From positions 1-52,024 of the forward strand of contig JACRJN010000144.1 in assembly GCA_016235675.1 (NCBI GenBank): a stretch of 52,024 nucleotides of DNA. The letters are read 5' to 3'. This document shows positions 50,289 to 52,024 of this stretch, one piece after another. This stretch comes from Candidatus Schekmanbacteria bacterium. Lineage in GTDB: Bacteria; SZUA-182. Each line of letters opens with the position of its first letter. Within the stretch, counting starts at the first letter, position 1. The position numbers were made by a program, and so were the translations under genes. Below the pieces are notes generated by a model that was not told where the DNA came from, ran no database searches, and worked only from the letters and a program-made list of their open reading frames with translations.

Positions 50289-50328
50289 GTACTGCTCCGT
50301 TGTTATTTAGTGAATGGACTGTCATTGT

Positions 50329-50424
50329 TCAATTCTGTAACCATATCAACAAGGCAAATATCACAAACCAGGCAACAACGTTAAATAGAATTAAGCTTAC
50401 GCAACGTAATGAAAATACATTCAT
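50329..50424 (-). CDS. Membrane peptide at the head of the phage cluster
   Basis: The product is 31 residues: MNVFSLRCVSLILFNVVAWF continues as a single membrane helix ending in LIWLQN. AAGGAGG stands nine bases before the ATG, the best ribosome site in the cluster, and the promoter at 50461-50488 is just upstream. A holin-like or membrane-anchor role is possible; it is too short to assign. Confidence 0.6.
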   Translation of the reverse strand: MNVFSLRCVSLILFNVVAWFVIFALLIWLQN

Positions 50425-50460
50425 TTTTGCTCGCCTCCTTCCCTCAGCATCATGGTTATA

Positions 50461-50488
50461 ATTATACACATTGTTGCAAAAATGTCAA
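50461..50488 (-). promoter_or_regulatory. Main promoter of the phage-like cluster
   Basis: Read on the - strand: TTGACA (50488-50483), 16 bases, TATAAT (50466-50461), a near-consensus sigma-70 promoter. It drives the 31-residue peptide and probably the structural operon behind it. Confidence 0.75.
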
Positions 50489-50493
50489 AAATG

Positions 50494-50553
50494 GTTACAG
50501 CCTGTAACGGATAATGGCGGCCAGCTACAGGCGATTTTGTTACAATTTGTAAC
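50494..50553. promoter_or_regulatory. Two GTTACAnnnTGTAAC palindromes upstream of the promoter
   Basis: GTTACAGCCTGTAAC (50494-50508) and GTTACAATTTGTAAC (50539-50553) share six bases in each half and are 45 bases apart centre to centre. Their centres lie near -47 and -92 relative to the expected start site. That place is more usual for an activator than for a simple repressor, but either is possible. The regulator gene is not in the window. Confidence 0.7.
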
Positions 50554-50655
50554 GAGATGCTACTATTATCGTGAATTATCGGTAAATATTGCGATTTTTA
50601 ATGTGGGGGGAAGAAAAGGGTGAAGGGTGAAGGGTGAAAAAAGATGGATGCTGTA

Positions 50656-50830
50656 CTAGTACAGCGTCCATTTTATATTGACGGGTTGGGATAAAGATTT
50701 TATACTCTCCGTTTTGTCATTCCCGAATGATGTTATCGGGAATCTGGTTTTTTTAAACACCATATCCCCGATAAAGGCATTCGGGGATGACATGTTGGAA
50801 CCCGTCAACATTAAATGGACGGCGTACTAG
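50656..50830. repeat. Family B element nested in a 32-base imperfect inverted repeat
   Basis: The outer arms, 50656-50687 and 50799-50830, match at 28 of 32 positions (CGTCCATTTTATATTGACGG on the left). The inner family B element is 50716-50791. A perfect 16-base palindrome GCTGTACTAGTACAGC (50650-50665) overlaps the left arm. The right arm includes the stop codon of the gene at 50827. I see no gene in 50425-50826. Confidence 0.85.
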
Positions 50831-52024
50831 CGGGCTTCTTCAATTTTTCTAAGCAAAGCAGTATAATTGGGGCAGGCGGCGAATTCGCTTTCGATGAATT
50901 TTTTCAGCTTCTCCAGGGCGGGCTTGTCTTTGACGCTTAAGAAATCTTCCATTTGTTTCTTTTGGCAGGTATCGAAATAGGAACATTTAACCTCTAAAAC
51001 GCTTACCCGGATTTTTTGATAATCCCGGAAGAATTTCAAATCATCCTCCATCAATTTTTCCACATCCATAATTCCTTGCCAGTTGCAGTCCTGGTAAGCC
51101 TTATAAAGGGATTTTTGGGCGCACTGGTAAAAGTATTGGATGAAGGCATCTTCTAATCCCGGTTCAATCCGCTCATATCCCGGACAATGGGTGATTTCCT
51201 CGATCTTGCTCATCTTTTTGAGATTTTGCAGTTGGTTATAATCGCAATCGTCTACAGCCTGTTCTAAATTTTTCGGAGTGCATCCGGTGAAATATACGCA
51301 TTCGGCTTCTTTTACTTTACCAAGCATGGCCGCCTTATTCGGATGATTGGCGAATTCCTGGTTGATTTTTTCTTCCACATTTTTGATTTGTTTCAAATTG
51401 CATTTGTCCCGCCCCTGTTGCAATTGGTTTTCTATACACTGTTGAAAATAATTATTCTCCGCCTGCTGGATTGATTTTACAAATTTTGCCTTGTCGGTAT
51501 CGCTGGAAATTCCCTTGTCGTAAAGCAATTTTTCCCAATTGAGGATACCATGCAGGTTGCAGCTTTGCACGGCACGGTCAAGAACTTGGTTAAAACAGCG
51601 CTCTACAATCTGAGGTTTATGGCTTTTGATGGTTTCCCCTAATTTATTTTGGGTCTGACAACCTTTTAAACTATCCTCCAGATGAAAAATCTCCCGTAAA
51701 TTACACTCCTTTTGCAGGCGTGATAATTCCTCCTGACCGCAACGATCCAGATAGTTACATTCCATCTGCTCAATCAGATCGTCCATCGCCTGATATTGAG
51801 CGGGATCGCAATTGCCCCATTTTTCCAGAGGCAGGGTATTGTCGATCCGCTGTAATTTGTCGGGCGCACAATCATCAGGAGCCATCTGGGCGATTATTTG
51901 GGATTGGCAATCTTTACCCAGATTGCACTTGGCCTGCAAAACCTTGCGCTCCATGATAGAAAAATTGGCACAATCTTTCATATCGGTTTTTAAGGTGGTG
52001 TCTATCTCCAGGATTTTGTGCACA
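50827..52024 (-). CDS. Cysteine-repeat helical protein (partial, runs off the window)
   Basis: At least 398 residues are visible; the true start lies beyond the right edge because the first in-window codon has no ribosome site context. The chain is made of about six helical repeats of roughly 60-70 residues with the pattern C-x-Y-F/L-x-x-C, 11 to 13 residues, then C-N/D-L/Y/W (examples: ECNYLDRCGQEELSRLQKEC, ECVYFTGCTPKNLEQAVDDC). Paired cysteines suggest disulfides and an exported protein; a signal peptide cannot be checked here. I do not recognise a family. Its stop codon lies in the outer arm of a palindrome. Confidence 0.65.
   Translation of the reverse strand, partial: VHKILEIDTTLKTDMKDCANFSIMERKVLQAKCNLGKDCQSQIIAQMAPDDCAPDKLQRIDNTLPLEKWGNCDPAQYQAMDDLIEQMECNYLDRCGQEELSRLQKECNLREIFHLEDSLKGCQTQNKLGETIKSHKPQIVERCFNQVLDRAVQSCNLHGILNWEKLLYDKGISSDTDKAKFVKSIQQAENNYFQQCIENQLQQGRDKCNLKQIKNVEEKINQEFANHPNKAAMLGKVKEAECVYFTGCTPKNLEQAVDDCDYNQLQNLKKMSKIEEITHCPGYERIEPGLEDAFIQYFYQCAQKSLYKAYQDCNWQGIMDVEKLMEDDLKFFRDYQKIRVSVLEVKCSYFDTCQKKQMEDFLSVKDKPALEKLKKFIESEFAACPNYTALLRKIEEAR

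Overview
The window looks like the chromosome of an uncultured Gram-negative bacterium. LpxB (lipid A synthesis) implies an outer membrane. The housekeeping genes tilS, lpxB, yicC, recR, purH, galT and glgA are ordinary, but the intergenic DNA is packed with short palindromic repeats of several families. I associate that style with candidate-phylum or metagenome-derived genomes such as Omnitrophota or Planctomycetes relatives. This placement is inference; no rRNA gene is present to confirm it. I see no tRNA, rRNA, CRISPR array or transposase gene.

Region 1 (1-16.2 kb, mostly + strand) holds host genes: tilS, lpxB, yicC, recR, a reverse-strand methyltransferase, a secreted beta-helix protein, purH, a secreted transglutaminase-fold protein with a small membrane protein, then galT, glgA and a second methyltransferase. 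Region 2 (16.4-23.6 kb) holds a 1501-residue membrane-anchored coiled-coil protein on the - strand that carries a palindromic repeat in frame, a TIGR03790-type secreted protein, and a vapBC toxin-antitoxin pair with its own promoter and operator.

Region 3 (23.6-50.4 kb, almost all - strand) is a siphophage-like structural cluster. In transcription order (high to low coordinates) it has: two small membrane proteins, two small proteins, large terminase, portal, a tail-terminator-like protein, an L,D-transpeptidase-like protein, a protease-capsid fusion, small head proteins, a LamG protein, a connector, the tail tube, two chaperone-position proteins, a short tape measure, an M-like tail protein, an L-like Fe-S tail protein, a large hydrolase/receptor-like protein, a J-like tip protein, an NlpC/P60 peptidase, a fibre and an amidase. 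I see no integrase, repressor or replication gene, and host-like genes lie close on both sides. Host repeats fill nearly every junction, yet the long structural ORFs are open. This fits a domesticated prophage or gene-transfer-agent-like particle better than a young prophage. A near-consensus promoter with two 15-bp palindromes (50461-50553) stands at the head of the cluster. Three cassettes interrupt it: a vapBC plus membrane protein on the opposite strand (43.7-45.0 kb), a very AT-rich operon with a HEPN-like gene ending in a strong terminator (32.8-34.6 kb), and a DUF2283 gene with its own promoter and terminator (25.5-26.0 kb).

Region 4 (50.8 kb to the end) holds part of a protein built of cysteine-containing helical repeats.

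The strongest unexplained signal is the repeat architecture. Palindromic elements sit inside the loops of other palindromes, up to three levels deep, and several reach into coding sequences in frame. That suggests a mobilising system that targets hairpins. The most system-like unknown gene set is the AT-rich HEPN operon.
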